55,932 nucleotides of DNA, taken from Shinella sp. (lineage in GTDB: Bacteria > Pseudomonadota > Alphaproteobacteria > Rhizobiales > Rhizobiaceae). Both the position numbers and the translations under genes were made by a program. Shown one piece after another: positions 1 through 7,806 of the stretch (the stretch's first letter is position 1; the number at the start of each line of letters is the position of its first letter). The notes under the pieces are model-generated. The model worked only from the letters and a program-made list of their open reading frames with translations, was not told the origin of the DNA and made no database searches. The stretch is taken from positions 1-55,932 of the forward strand of contig QFQX01000028.1 of NCBI GenBank assembly GCA_003248775.1, read 5' to 3'.

Positions 1-15
1 GTATAGGGTCTGCTA

Positions 16-63
16 GGATTGAAAATCCGCGTGTCGGTGGTTCAAATCCGCCTCCGGGCACCA
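16..63 (+). other. 3' fragment of tRNA-Phe gene (probable att repeat)
   Basis: From base 16 the sequence matches the 3' half of a tRNA-Phe: anticodon loop TTGAAAA (anticodon GAA), the 3' anticodon strand TCCGC, a T-arm with stem GGTGG/CCGCC around TTCAAAT, the 3' acceptor strand TCCGGGC, A, and encoded CCA. The 15 bases before it do not form a D-arm. The 5' anticodon strand would be TAGGA, which pairs with only three of the five bases of TCCGC, so the tRNA is not intact here. A displaced tRNA 3' end is the usual footprint of a tyrosine-recombinase element integrated in a tRNA gene. The intact copy and integrase would lie to the left of the window (inference). Confidence 0.7.
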
Positions 64-159
64 TTTTTATTAAGTAAAATCAGTGTTTTATGGTGTGGGC
101 GCTTAATGGGTAGGCTGGCGTCGGATGCGCTTGGGTGTCATTCTGGGTATCAGGTGGGA

Positions 160-1986
160 TTAAAGACGGCCTGTCCTTTTGCTCACAGCGTCGAGCAGCT
201 TTTGGGGCTGAAGGTCGAGTTCAAGCTCCTGCTGAGCTTTCCTTCGATCTTTGCCGCTGATCGGCAGAAGGAAGTTACGTTGCCGCAACAACTCTTTTGG
301 AGGGATGGCTTGCTTTTTCTGTGTTGCACGGGCTGACTGGCGACCTGCCTCAGCCATCGTGACCGTTGTATACTGTAGTGGGCTGTCGATACCCTTGCCT
401 TTTAAAAGATCATCAATGGTTCTGATTTGAAGCCGGGGATGCCGCCCCTGTGAGCTCTCAAAGAAACCAGCGCTTGCAGCTTCACTTTCCATCTGTGCCG
501 TGGGCGGTGTAAGCGAAATGAATATACCCATTTCGGCATTTTCACGTTCGATTGTTCCTCTTAAGTCCCTTATCATGCTTGGGTTGACCGATTTTCCGCC
601 TTTTACGGAGATGATGCCCATACCGTCGGTCTTGCTGTCCATCTTGAAAAAGAATTGACCGTCTATCCCTTGGTCGCCGCCTTTTCCATATCTCGAATGC
701 CCACCAACAAGTGCGACCGCCCAAAACTGGAACTGGAATTTATCGATCTCCGCCAACGCGGCGGCATCCTCTAGTGTCCGGGGGATGCCGTCAATTTTAT
801 ACCGCGCAGATGGTACGTAGTGTCTCAGGCGGTCATCAATCACCTGAATAGCGGGGAACGTGACATCTATGCCTATCCAATGCCGTTTATTGCGTTCGGC
901 AGAATGCACGGCAGTTCCGCAACCGCAAAATGGATCGAGGATGACATCGCCAGGATTGCTGGATGTCTCGATTATACGGTCCAGCAGAGCGATTGGTTTC
1001 TGAGTGGGATAACCCAGCCGTTCTTTTATGCTCGGGGGCTTAATGTCGTCCCAAGAATTTTGGAGCGGTACGCCGGGCATTTCGTCAAGATACCGCTTAT
1101 AGTTGGGCATCCCAGTCGAGGCGTAGACGATTCTGCCGGCATTCGAAAACTTCAGCATGTTTTCAAACGAATAGGCCCAAATACGCTTGCCGTAAGGCAG
1201 CTTGCCATCATATTCCCAGCCAGGTTTGGCGTGCAGGTATTCGTTTTCTATATCAGCTTCCCACTCCCCGCCCACGAGGCGCTTTATCCGCCATTCATAT
1301 CGCGTATCACCTCCCGGTTTTGCAGCGGTGAGGTCGCCTTGGCGGTACAATCGGCCTGTGTCTTCATCCTTGAATTTATAGAACTGGTCGATGTATTCCT
1401 GATCATAAGGAGTGTATTTCCAATTCCACGTCCATGCGGTCGGGTGTTTCGAGTAAAAAAATATTACGTCGCGAATGTTGCCGTATTGTTTCCTGCCCTG
1501 CTTTGCATCGTTGTGGGCAGAAGATCTTTTCCAGCTGATTTCACTTCGGTATCCGTATGGAGAGAAAATACTATCCAGTAACATCTTCAGATAGTGGCTA
1601 GCAACGGGATCGCAGTGAAGGTAAAGACTTCCGGTCTGTTTCAGAACGCGATGAAGCTCGATCAATCGAACAGACATCATGGCGAGATAGGCCATCATAT
1701 CGTTATCGCCAAGCGTAGAACGTAACGCACGGATTGTTATTGACGCTCGGGAGCCTGACCTCAACACATCATCATAGGCCTCTTCAGCAGCAAGGCCCCA
1801 ATGCCAAGTATCGTCAAAAGCCTCTATTTGTGCTTGTGCATTCCTTCCTCCGGGGCCTCTGAAAAGGATATTGTAATTTGCATTTGAGTTGAACGGTGGG
1901 TCAAGATATATGAGATCGATACTTTCGGATCGAATGTGTTCGCGCAGGATATGTAAATTATCACCAAAGAAAAGCTGCCCGCTCAT
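160..1986 (-). CDS. DNA methyltransferase with C-terminal Mrr-like nuclease domain
   Basis: A 608-residue N4/N6 amino-methyltransferase. The catalytic motif DPPF (residues 29-32) comes before TQKP (328-331) and the AdoMet-binding motif DPFCGCGT (351-358), the order of the beta class. Residues about 410-560 resemble a PD-(D/E)XK domain of the Mrr type: a conserved Asp (D442 in GIDG), then SVK-GG (460-464), then a strand-rich stretch. Ser stands where Glu or Gln is usual; as I recall, SVK is common in this fused family. The protein could methylate and cut DNA, or the second domain could be a target-sensing remnant. The gene ends about 100 bases from the tRNA-Phe fragment, looks AT-richer than its neighbours, and probably arrived by transfer. 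Target sequence cannot be predicted. Confidence 0.88.
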   Translation of the reverse strand: MSGQLFFGDNLHILREHIRSESIDLIYLDPPFNSNANYNILFRGPGGRNAQAQIEAFDDTWHWGLAAEEAYDDVLRSGSRASITIRALRSTLGDNDMMAYLAMMSVRLIELHRVLKQTGSLYLHCDPVASHYLKMLLDSIFSPYGYRSEISWKRSSAHNDAKQGRKQYGNIRDVIFFYSKHPTAWTWNWKYTPYDQEYIDQFYKFKDEDTGRLYRQGDLTAAKPGGDTRYEWRIKRLVGGEWEADIENEYLHAKPGWEYDGKLPYGKRIWAYSFENMLKFSNAGRIVYASTGMPNYKRYLDEMPGVPLQNSWDDIKPPSIKERLGYPTQKPIALLDRIIETSSNPGDVILDPFCGCGTAVHSAERNKRHWIGIDVTFPAIQVIDDRLRHYVPSARYKIDGIPRTLEDAAALAEIDKFQFQFWAVALVGGHSRYGKGGDQGIDGQFFFKMDSKTDGMGIISVKGGKSVNPSMIRDLRGTIERENAEMGIFISLTPPTAQMESEAASAGFFESSQGRHPRLQIRTIDDLLKGKGIDSPLQYTTVTMAEAGRQSARATQKKQAIPPKELLRQRNFLLPISGKDRRKAQQELELDLQPQKLLDAVSKRTGRL

Positions 1987-2076
1987 TACACCACCCGCGA
2001 AGCCCTAAAGTCATTCAAGAATAGGTTGCTTTAGTTAACGCTTAGTGAGTTGTGTTCTGGCTCTGGCCATCCTGCT

Positions 2077-2307
2077 CTAGTTGTCGTTCCCTTTGTTTGC
2101 AGTGAACAGACTCCGCGCTTCCTTCTCACCCGCTGATCCCTTGAGCCATTGCCACGGAGCGCGAGGTTTATGCGATTTTGCAAGTTCGGGATGCTTCTTT
2201 TGATCGCGGACGGCATCACGCAGTCGTTCCCGAGCTTCCTTCGGGTCGATCTTCAACTCGGCGCATAACGCCTTGAGGGTGATGATTTCGGGTGCTTTGT
2301 CGGCCAT
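2077..2307 (-). CDS. Small helical protein of unknown function
   Basis: A 76-residue protein. Residues 8-30 read like a DNA-binding helix-turn-helix (LKALCAELKID followed by an Arg-rich helix). The second half is basic, with a Pro/Trp patch (APWQWLKG). Small proteins of this look are common in rhizobial accessory DNA, but I do not recognise a named family. The start has a plausible GGAGACG-type ribosome site. It lies 90 bases upstream of the methyltransferase gene on the same strand, so the two may be co-transcribed and this could be a controller protein. That is inference from position and the HTH-like look only. Confidence 0.6.
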   Translation of the reverse strand: MADKAPEIITLKALCAELKIDPKEARERLRDAVRDQKKHPELAKSHKPRAPWQWLKGSAGEKEARSLFTANKGNDN

Positions 2308-2430
2308 GATCGTCTCCTTCGGTTCAAGACGATCTATCTATTAAGATGACCACAAAGGGCGCGTCAGGGAAGATCCCTAAGCTTCCAGCCCTTCCTTCCT
2401 AATTCCGCGCGAGTCGGCTAATTCTCGTGC

Positions 2431-3693
2431 ATGGATCTCGGTGCGCTTCATAATTCGCAAGGCTCGCTTTCGACCGGTGCCGCCCGGTCGGATGGGCGGC
2501 TGGTGCGTGTCGTGGTGCCGCTTGCGGTCATGTATAACGGCCTTCTTGCCCTCATCAACGCGCATGTCATGCCGCTTGGTTTTGCGCATGTGGCGCTGGT
2601 CGAAATCGGGCTTCTGTTCGTCTCGCTGATGTATCTGCTTTATCGCGGTCTCTCGCGGGAATCCCTGCCGGTCGTCGTGCTGGTCGGCTTTTTCGCGATC
2701 GTGATGGCTTATACTTCGGTGGCGAACGGGATGCTGTTCGTCGATTTCTTCCGTAACGTGCTGATCATCGCGGTCTTTTGCCAGCTTGGCGCGATGACGG
2801 ACGGGCGCACCGTCGAATTCGTCTTTCGCATCTGCTGTATCTGCGTACTGTCGGTGCTGCTGGTGGAGATCGTTTTCACCAAGGTCTATGAGGACCTTCT
2901 GTACCCGGCGCTCTATTTTACCAACACCCGTGGCCTCGAGCAGATTTCCTTTGGCGGCTCCAAGATCTTCCAGAACGCCATCAATATTCCCGGCCGCTTT
3001 TCTTTCGGTCTTAGCGACCACCGCACGGCGTCGTTGTTCCTCGAGCAGGTGTCGCTCGCCAATTTCTCCGGAGTGCTGGACGTCTATCTCGTCAGCCGGT
3101 TCAGCCGGATCAAGCGGTTCGACCGTATCCTCATGGTGTCGACGGTCATACTCATCCTGCTGACCAACGATTCCCGCAGCATGCTGGCCTTTTCCCTTAT
3201 CTGCCTCGGCGGCTATTTCGTCTTCCCGAAGCTCAGCAACGTACTCCGTCCCATGGTCATGCCGATCATCCTCTGCGCTGGCGCGGTGGTCTTCCTCATG
3301 CGGCCGGATGCGAGCGGCGATACGCTGGATGGCCGTATCGTCCTGACGATGAAGGGTTTCCTCAATCTCGATTTCGTCGAACTGCTGGCGCTGAATGTTC
3401 GCGTCATCGGCAATTTCGCCGATAGCGGCTACATATATGTCATCAATGCCGGAACGGTTTTCGGCCTCATCGCCTTCTGGCTCTTCGTGACCTTCTATCC
3501 CGGCGGGCAGAGCGACGACCAGAAGCGTTGCGCTTTCGCGCTCGGGACCTTCATCTTTCTCAACATGATGATCGGCGGCACTGCGATCTTTTCGATCAAG
3601 GTCGGCGCATTGATCTGGCTTCTCGTCGGCTATATGAAATTTTCCGGGGGTGAGGGGAAATTAACTGCGTTGCCCGATCATCAACGACAATAG
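2431..3693 (+). CDS. Wzy/ExoQ-like polysaccharide polymerase (O-antigen ligase family)
   Basis: A 420-residue protein made of about ten hydrophobic segments (first near residues 26-66, last near 365-405), with a larger loop near residues 150-200. Length, topology and position fit the Wzy/ExoQ/O-antigen-ligase superfamily, which joins lipid-linked repeat units into polymer on the periplasmic side of the inner membrane. Family assignment rests on topology and neighbours, because members share little sequence. It starts a same-strand run with an acyltransferase, a glucanase and a Wzz-like gene, so it is probably the polymerase of one exopolysaccharide. A ligase role cannot be excluded. Confidence 0.7.
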   Translation: MDLGALHNSQGSLSTGAARSDGRLVRVVVPLAVMYNGLLALINAHVMPLGFAHVALVEIGLLFVSLMYLLYRGLSRESLPVVVLVGFFAIVMAYTSVANGMLFVDFFRNVLIIAVFCQLGAMTDGRTVEFVFRICCICVLSVLLVEIVFTKVYEDLLYPALYFTNTRGLEQISFGGSKIFQNAINIPGRFSFGLSDHRTASLFLEQVSLANFSGVLDVYLVSRFSRIKRFDRILMVSTVILILLTNDSRSMLAFSLICLGGYFVFPKLSNVLRPMVMPIILCAGAVVFLMRPDASGDTLDGRIVLTMKGFLNLDFVELLALNVRVIGNFADSGYIYVINAGTVFGLIAFWLFVTFYPGGQSDDQKRCAFALGTFIFLNMMIGGTAIFSIKVGALIWLLVGYMKFSGGEGKLTALPDHQRQ

Positions 3694-3757
3694 CTGTAGC
3701 ATTGGGCTATAGCTCCGTTGACGTATTGCGTTTTCAGGCAACGAACAGACAGATCCC

Positions 3758-4810
3758 ATGTGTGTACAACTGCAATATATAAGAGCGATTGCGGCTCTTC
3801 TTGTCGTTTACTTTCACGCAATTCTGCAATTGCAGAAACTCAACCCGGATGCCTGGTTGAGCCCCTATCTGTTCGGCAAGAGCGGGGTTGACCTGTTCTT
3901 TGTTCTCAGCGGTTTCGTCATGTGGATCACCACGTCCGACAAGCCGCTGACCGTTGCCGATTTCTGGTGGAAGCGCCTTCGCCGCATTGTGCCGCTCTAT
4001 TGGGCCGTCACCCTGCTGGCCGCCGGGGTCTCGCTCATCATCCCGCAAATGCTGAAATCGACCCAGTTCGATCTGCCGCATATCCTGGCGTCTCTTGCCT
4101 TCCTGCCTTGGATCAACCCGTCGGATCCGGATCATTACATGATCGCGCCGCTGATCGTTCCCGGCTGGACGCTGAACTACGAGATGTATTTCTATCTGCT
4201 GTTCGGTCTTTGCCTCGTGGTACCGGTGCGCCACCGGATCGCAGCCCTCGTCGCGCTGATCGGCAGCATCTTCCTGTTCTGCAATCTCGCGCCCGTGAAC
4301 ACCGCCACCCGGTTCTACGGGGATTCGGTGATTTTCGAATTCGTCGCCGGTGTCTTCCTCGGACAGATCTACAAGAAGGGCGTTTCCATGCCCGGTCCGG
4401 TTGTCGCTGTGATGGTTGCGATCGGCTTTGCGGCCCTGATGTTCAACGACTATCTGGAAATCGATCTGCCGCGCGTGTTCACCATCGGCATTCCGGCCGT
4501 GATCATTATCTTCTTCGCGACGTCGATCCGCATCCCCGACACCAGGTCCTGGCGCTGGCTGCGCATTCTGGGTGATGCCTCCTATTCGATTTACCTGACC
4601 CATATCTTCACCTTGGCCGGCTCGCGCATGATCTACCCCCATGCGATCTCCATCCTGCACAGCGACACGCTGTTCGTGGTGCTGATGATGGTAATTTCGA
4701 TGCTCGCCGGCATCGCCAGCTATTACATCTTTGAAGTTCCGGTCGGAAAAATGCTGTCGTCGGTAAACCTGCCGCGCGATGGCCGGGCGGTGCCGGTCCA
4801 GAATGCGTGA
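3758..4810 (+). CDS. Membrane O-acyltransferase, acyltransferase-3/ExoZ family
   Basis: A 350-residue multi-spanning protein of the acyltransferase-3 (OafA/ExoZ) family, which moves acetyl or similar groups onto sugars during export. Hallmarks seen: an N-terminal helix with R9 and H20 (QYIRAIAALLVVYFHA), the GKSGVDLFFVLSGFVM motif near residues 45-60, then WKRLRRIVPLYW. About ten hydrophobic segments run to the C-terminus, as usual for the family. It ends inside the longest frame of the next gene, so the two are closely coupled. ExoZ acetylates succinoglycan in S. meliloti; the polymer acted on here is unknown. Confidence 0.85.
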   Translation: MCVQLQYIRAIAALLVVYFHAILQLQKLNPDAWLSPYLFGKSGVDLFFVLSGFVMWITTSDKPLTVADFWWKRLRRIVPLYWAVTLLAAGVSLIIPQMLKSTQFDLPHILASLAFLPWINPSDPDHYMIAPLIVPGWTLNYEMYFYLLFGLCLVVPVRHRIAALVALIGSIFLFCNLAPVNTATRFYGDSVIFEFVAGVFLGQIYKKGVSMPGPVVAVMVAIGFAALMFNDYLEIDLPRVFTIGIPAVIIIFFATSIRIPDTRSWRWLRILGDASYSIYLTHIFTLAGSRMIYPHAISILHSDTLFVVLMMVISMLAGIASYYIFEVPVGKMLSSVNLPRDGRAVPVQNA

Positions 4811-4832
4811 TATCGGAGCCGGTAGGACGCAG

Positions 4833-5894
4833 ATGAAGAAACCGGGCACACGCCTTGTCGTCGGCAGCCTCCTTCTGGCGCTGACGGTTGGTTCCGCTCA
4901 GGCCGGCAATGCCGATCTCTGCTTTCGCGGTGTGAACCTGTCGGGCGCGGAATATGGTGAGGCGGACGGCAAGGAAGGCATCAACTTCACCTATCCTTCG
5001 CAACAGACGGTGAACTACTTCGCCAACAAGGGTTTCGACGCCGTTCGCCTGCCGTTCAAATGGGAACGGCTGCAACGGGCTCTTGGCGCTCCTCTCGATC
5101 CGGTCGAACTGGAGAGATTGAAGGCCAGTGTTGCCGGTCTGCGGGCGAAGGGTTTCACCGTCATCCTCGACCCGCACAATTTCGGTTACTATTCCGGCGG
5201 AAAGATCGGCACCGCTCAGGTGCCGGCGCGCCAGTTCGCGCAGTTCTGGATCCGGCTTGCCGCCGAATTCGCCAATCAGGACGGCATCGTCTTTGGCCTG
5301 ATGAACGAGCCTTACGATATCGATCCGAAGGATTGGCTGGATGCCGCGAACCAGGCGATTGCCGGCATCAGGGCGGTCAAGGCGCGCAATCTCATTCTGG
5401 TGCCGGGCACGTACTGGAGCGGTGTCAGCAGCTGGGAAACGGATTTCGGCAAGGGCGCGAATGGCCCTGTGATGCTTGGCGTTCGCGATCCGATCGACAA
5501 CTACGGCTTCGAAGTCCATCAATACATGGACGAGGATCTTTCCGGCACGCACACCGCCTGTGTGAATGCCGACATCGCCGTCAACGCGATCGCAAAGCTT
5601 TCCGACTGGCTGCGCGCCAACGGCAAACGCGCTTTTCTCGGTGAATTTGGTGGCTCCGAAGAACCGGATTGCCTTGCCGGCCTGAAGCGGATGACCGGGC
5701 AGATGGCCGAGGATTCCGATGTCTGGCTTGGCTGGACCTATTGGGCCGGCGGCGATTGGTGGCCGGAGGGCGAAGGCAACAACATCAAGCCGACGGCCAA
5801 GGGCGACCGCAAGCAGCTTTCGTCACTTGTTCCCAATCTGTCGCCGCCGGCATCGAAACCGGGGTCGTGCGCCATCATTCCTCCGCAGGGATAA
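4833..5894 (+). CDS. Secreted glycoside hydrolase family 5 (endoglucanase-like)
   Basis: A 353-residue exported glycosidase from the chosen ATG. That start is preferred over an upstream in-frame ATG at 4779 because it begins a clean signal peptide (MKK, hydrophobic core, AQA cleavage near residue 24). GH5 marks are visible: GVNLSG near the N-terminus, catalytic acid/base Glu159 in MNEP, a His-Tyr pair in FEVHQYMD, and nucleophile Glu271 in GEFGG. GH5 retains anomeric configuration and usually cuts beta-1,4-glucans. Sitting between an acyltransferase and a chain-length gene, it likely trims the polymer made by this cluster, as ExoK and BcsZ do for theirs (inference). Confidence 0.87.
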   Translation: MKKPGTRLVVGSLLLALTVGSAQAGNADLCFRGVNLSGAEYGEADGKEGINFTYPSQQTVNYFANKGFDAVRLPFKWERLQRALGAPLDPVELERLKASVAGLRAKGFTVILDPHNFGYYSGGKIGTAQVPARQFAQFWIRLAAEFANQDGIVFGLMNEPYDIDPKDWLDAANQAIAGIRAVKARNLILVPGTYWSGVSSWETDFGKGANGPVMLGVRDPIDNYGFEVHQYMDEDLSGTHTACVNADIAVNAIAKLSDWLRANGKRAFLGEFGGSEEPDCLAGLKRMTGQMAEDSDVWLGWTYWAGGDWWPEGEGNNIKPTAKGDRKQLSSLVPNLSPPASKPGSCAIIPPQG

Positions 5895-5901
5895 GACTAA
5901 A

Positions 5902-5909
5902 TTAACCAT
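5902..5909 (+). promoter_or_regulatory. TTAACCAT box (possible CtrA half-site)
   Basis: TTAACCAT lies eight bases after the glucanase stop codon and about 107 bases before the Wzz-like start. The 8-mer matches the half-site reported for the cell-cycle regulator CtrA in Rhizobiales. An identical 8-mer precedes the chemoreceptor gene. A single 8-mer is weak evidence. Confidence 0.3.
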
Positions 5910-6015
5910 GAAGTTTCATGATTTATCGAGAAACGGACGTCTCGTGGTCAGCCTGCGAGACGTGTTCCCGCGTGACTGAACGTAACCAGTTCGATGAAGA
6001 GTGTGACCTGAGCAT

Positions 6016-7665
6016 ATGGCCGGCCCCAAAAGCGAATATCGGCGCATCAGCGATCGTTCCGCCTCCTCGGACGGGGGAGGCAATGTCAGCCTTCGCCGGT
6101 ATCTGGATGCCTCGCAGGATAAGCGGTCTCTCCGCGAAGACTGGACTGATGCCCGGACGAGCCGGAATGAGGTCAGGTCGGTTGCGGCAGAACAGGTTGC
6201 TCCACACGCGCGGATCGAAGAACCTTTTCACAAAACCACTCAAGTGCCACAACCGGATGCACGCGAATTAGCGGACATCGCCGAACGAAAGAATACTGGC
6301 ACGGCCATCAATGACGGGCCGCTGGTGGTTGACCTGCAATTCGTCTTTTCCGCGGCCTGGAAGCGGCGCACGATCATTCTCGCCGGTGCTGTCGTCTGTG
6401 GTCTCCTTGGCGGAGCGATGACCACTCTGTTATCGAAGAACTACAGCGCCGCCGTCACGCTCTATTTTGATCCCCAGAAGCTCGCCGTGGAACTCGTTGA
6501 CGGGGACCGGTCGACCTCGCCGGAAGTGCTGAACGCGACCATCGATAGCCAGACGCGCATCATCACCTCCTATTCCGTTCTCGAAAACGTCGCGAAGAAC
6601 CTCAAGCTGACGTCCGATCCGGAGTTCGTGGGCAAGCCTTCGGGAAATGCCACCGCCGACATGAATGCCGTCGTCTCCAATCTACAAAAGCATGTCGAGG
6701 TTGCCCGCCAGGACAGCACCTACATCTTTCAGGTCAAGGTGAAGGCCAACACGCCGGATAAATCTGCCGATATCGCCAATGCCGTGGTCGCGGCCTATCT
6801 CACGGATACGCGGCTCAATGCCGAAAGCAGCTATGGCAGCGTCAACGCCGGCCTCGTCGGTCGTCTTACCGATCTGAGGCAGGCGGTTATCGCCGCCGAG
6901 GCGGAGGTCCGGGATTTCACTTCCAAGAATGACCTTTACGCTGTGGGTGGTGATCAGATTGCCGACAAGCGCCTGCAGTCGCTGGACGATCTGCTGGTTA
7001 CGGCGCAGCACAAGACCATATCGGCGAAAGCCCAGCTCGATACCGTATCGAAACTGGGTGTCGACAACGTCCTGATTGCCGATGGTGGGGGCGATAATGG
7101 AAGCTCGAGAACGATTGCCGATCTCAGGAACCAGTATGCAAGCCTGTCCGCCAATGTCAGCAGCCTGACCGAGCGGCTGGGGCCGAGGCATCCGCAACTG
7201 CAATCGGCGAAGGCCTCGCTGGAAGACGTCAAGCGTCAGATCCGCTCTGAGCTTGAGCGCATGGTCGTGGCCGCGCGTAACGCCTATCAGTCGGCCCAGA
7301 ACGAAGAGGCGGACCTTGTGAAGGAGATGAATGTCCAGAAGGCTTCCCAGGCCACAAATTCCACCGCGCTCATCGAACTCAGCGAACTGGAGCGCAAGGC
7401 AAAGGCCGCCCGTGACATCTACGAGGCGGTTCTGAAGCGCAGCGAGGAAACGTCGGCGCAAAAGAGCCTCTACGAAAGCAATGTGCGCATCGTTGCACAA
7501 GCGATCCCTTCTCAGGTGCCGGATGGGCCAAGCCGTAAGGCGCTTCTGATCGCCGGCGTCTTCGGGGGCGGCGTTCTCGGTCTGGGACTTGGGGTCGTAG
7601 CGGCTGTCGCTTATGCTCTTTATGCCAGGATCAAAGGTCGATCCTCAGCCATCGGGACACGGTGA
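6016..7665 (+). CDS. Wzz/GumC-like polysaccharide co-polymerase, no kinase domain
   Basis: A 549-residue chain-length protein. About 110 polar residues come first, then a transmembrane helix near residues 115-140 (IILAGAVVCGLLGGAM), a long periplasmic region with heptad-like coiled coil (about 270-480), and a second helix near 510-535 preceded by the Pro-containing PSRKA segment. This is the Wzz/ExoP-N architecture. No Walker A or tyrosine-rich tail follows, so the BY-kinase module of ExoP is absent. It probably controls chain length and export with the polymerase upstream. The long cytoplasmic N-terminus is unusual and its role is unknown. Confidence 0.83.
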   Translation: MAGPKSEYRRISDRSASSDGGGNVSLRRYLDASQDKRSLREDWTDARTSRNEVRSVAAEQVAPHARIEEPFHKTTQVPQPDARELADIAERKNTGTAINDGPLVVDLQFVFSAAWKRRTIILAGAVVCGLLGGAMTTLLSKNYSAAVTLYFDPQKLAVELVDGDRSTSPEVLNATIDSQTRIITSYSVLENVAKNLKLTSDPEFVGKPSGNATADMNAVVSNLQKHVEVARQDSTYIFQVKVKANTPDKSADIANAVVAAYLTDTRLNAESSYGSVNAGLVGRLTDLRQAVIAAEAEVRDFTSKNDLYAVGGDQIADKRLQSLDDLLVTAQHKTISAKAQLDTVSKLGVDNVLIADGGGDNGSSRTIADLRNQYASLSANVSSLTERLGPRHPQLQSAKASLEDVKRQIRSELERMVVAARNAYQSAQNEEADLVKEMNVQKASQATNSTALIELSELERKAKAARDIYEAVLKRSEETSAQKSLYESNVRIVAQAIPSQVPDGPSRKALLIAGVFGGGVLGLGLGVVAAVAYALYARIKGRSSAIGTR

Positions 7666-7806
7666 CACTGCGGGGGAGCTGGGGTTCACGATCAGTTGCG
7701 GATTGTTCGGGTGGTGTCGCGGCCGCGAGAAATACGTTGCGGGCAGGCGCTCGTCATCCAACAATGGCGATAGGCTTATCCGGCAAGGACTTTCAGGAAA
7801 AGAGGA

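Noticed and set aside
1..63. Intact tRNA gene at the left edge
   Set aside because: Bases 1-15 do not give a D-arm, and only three of five anticodon-stem pairs can form; only the 3' half is present.
820..1581. 253-codon open frame on the plus strand inside the methyltransferase gene
   Set aside because: It is antisense to a gene with clear catalytic motifs on the minus strand and shows no family features.
3734..4849. 371-codon minus-strand frame across the acyltransferase
   Set aside because: Rich in His, Asp, Arg and Gln, the usual product of reading a GC-rich membrane-protein gene backwards; the plus-strand gene has ExoZ motifs.
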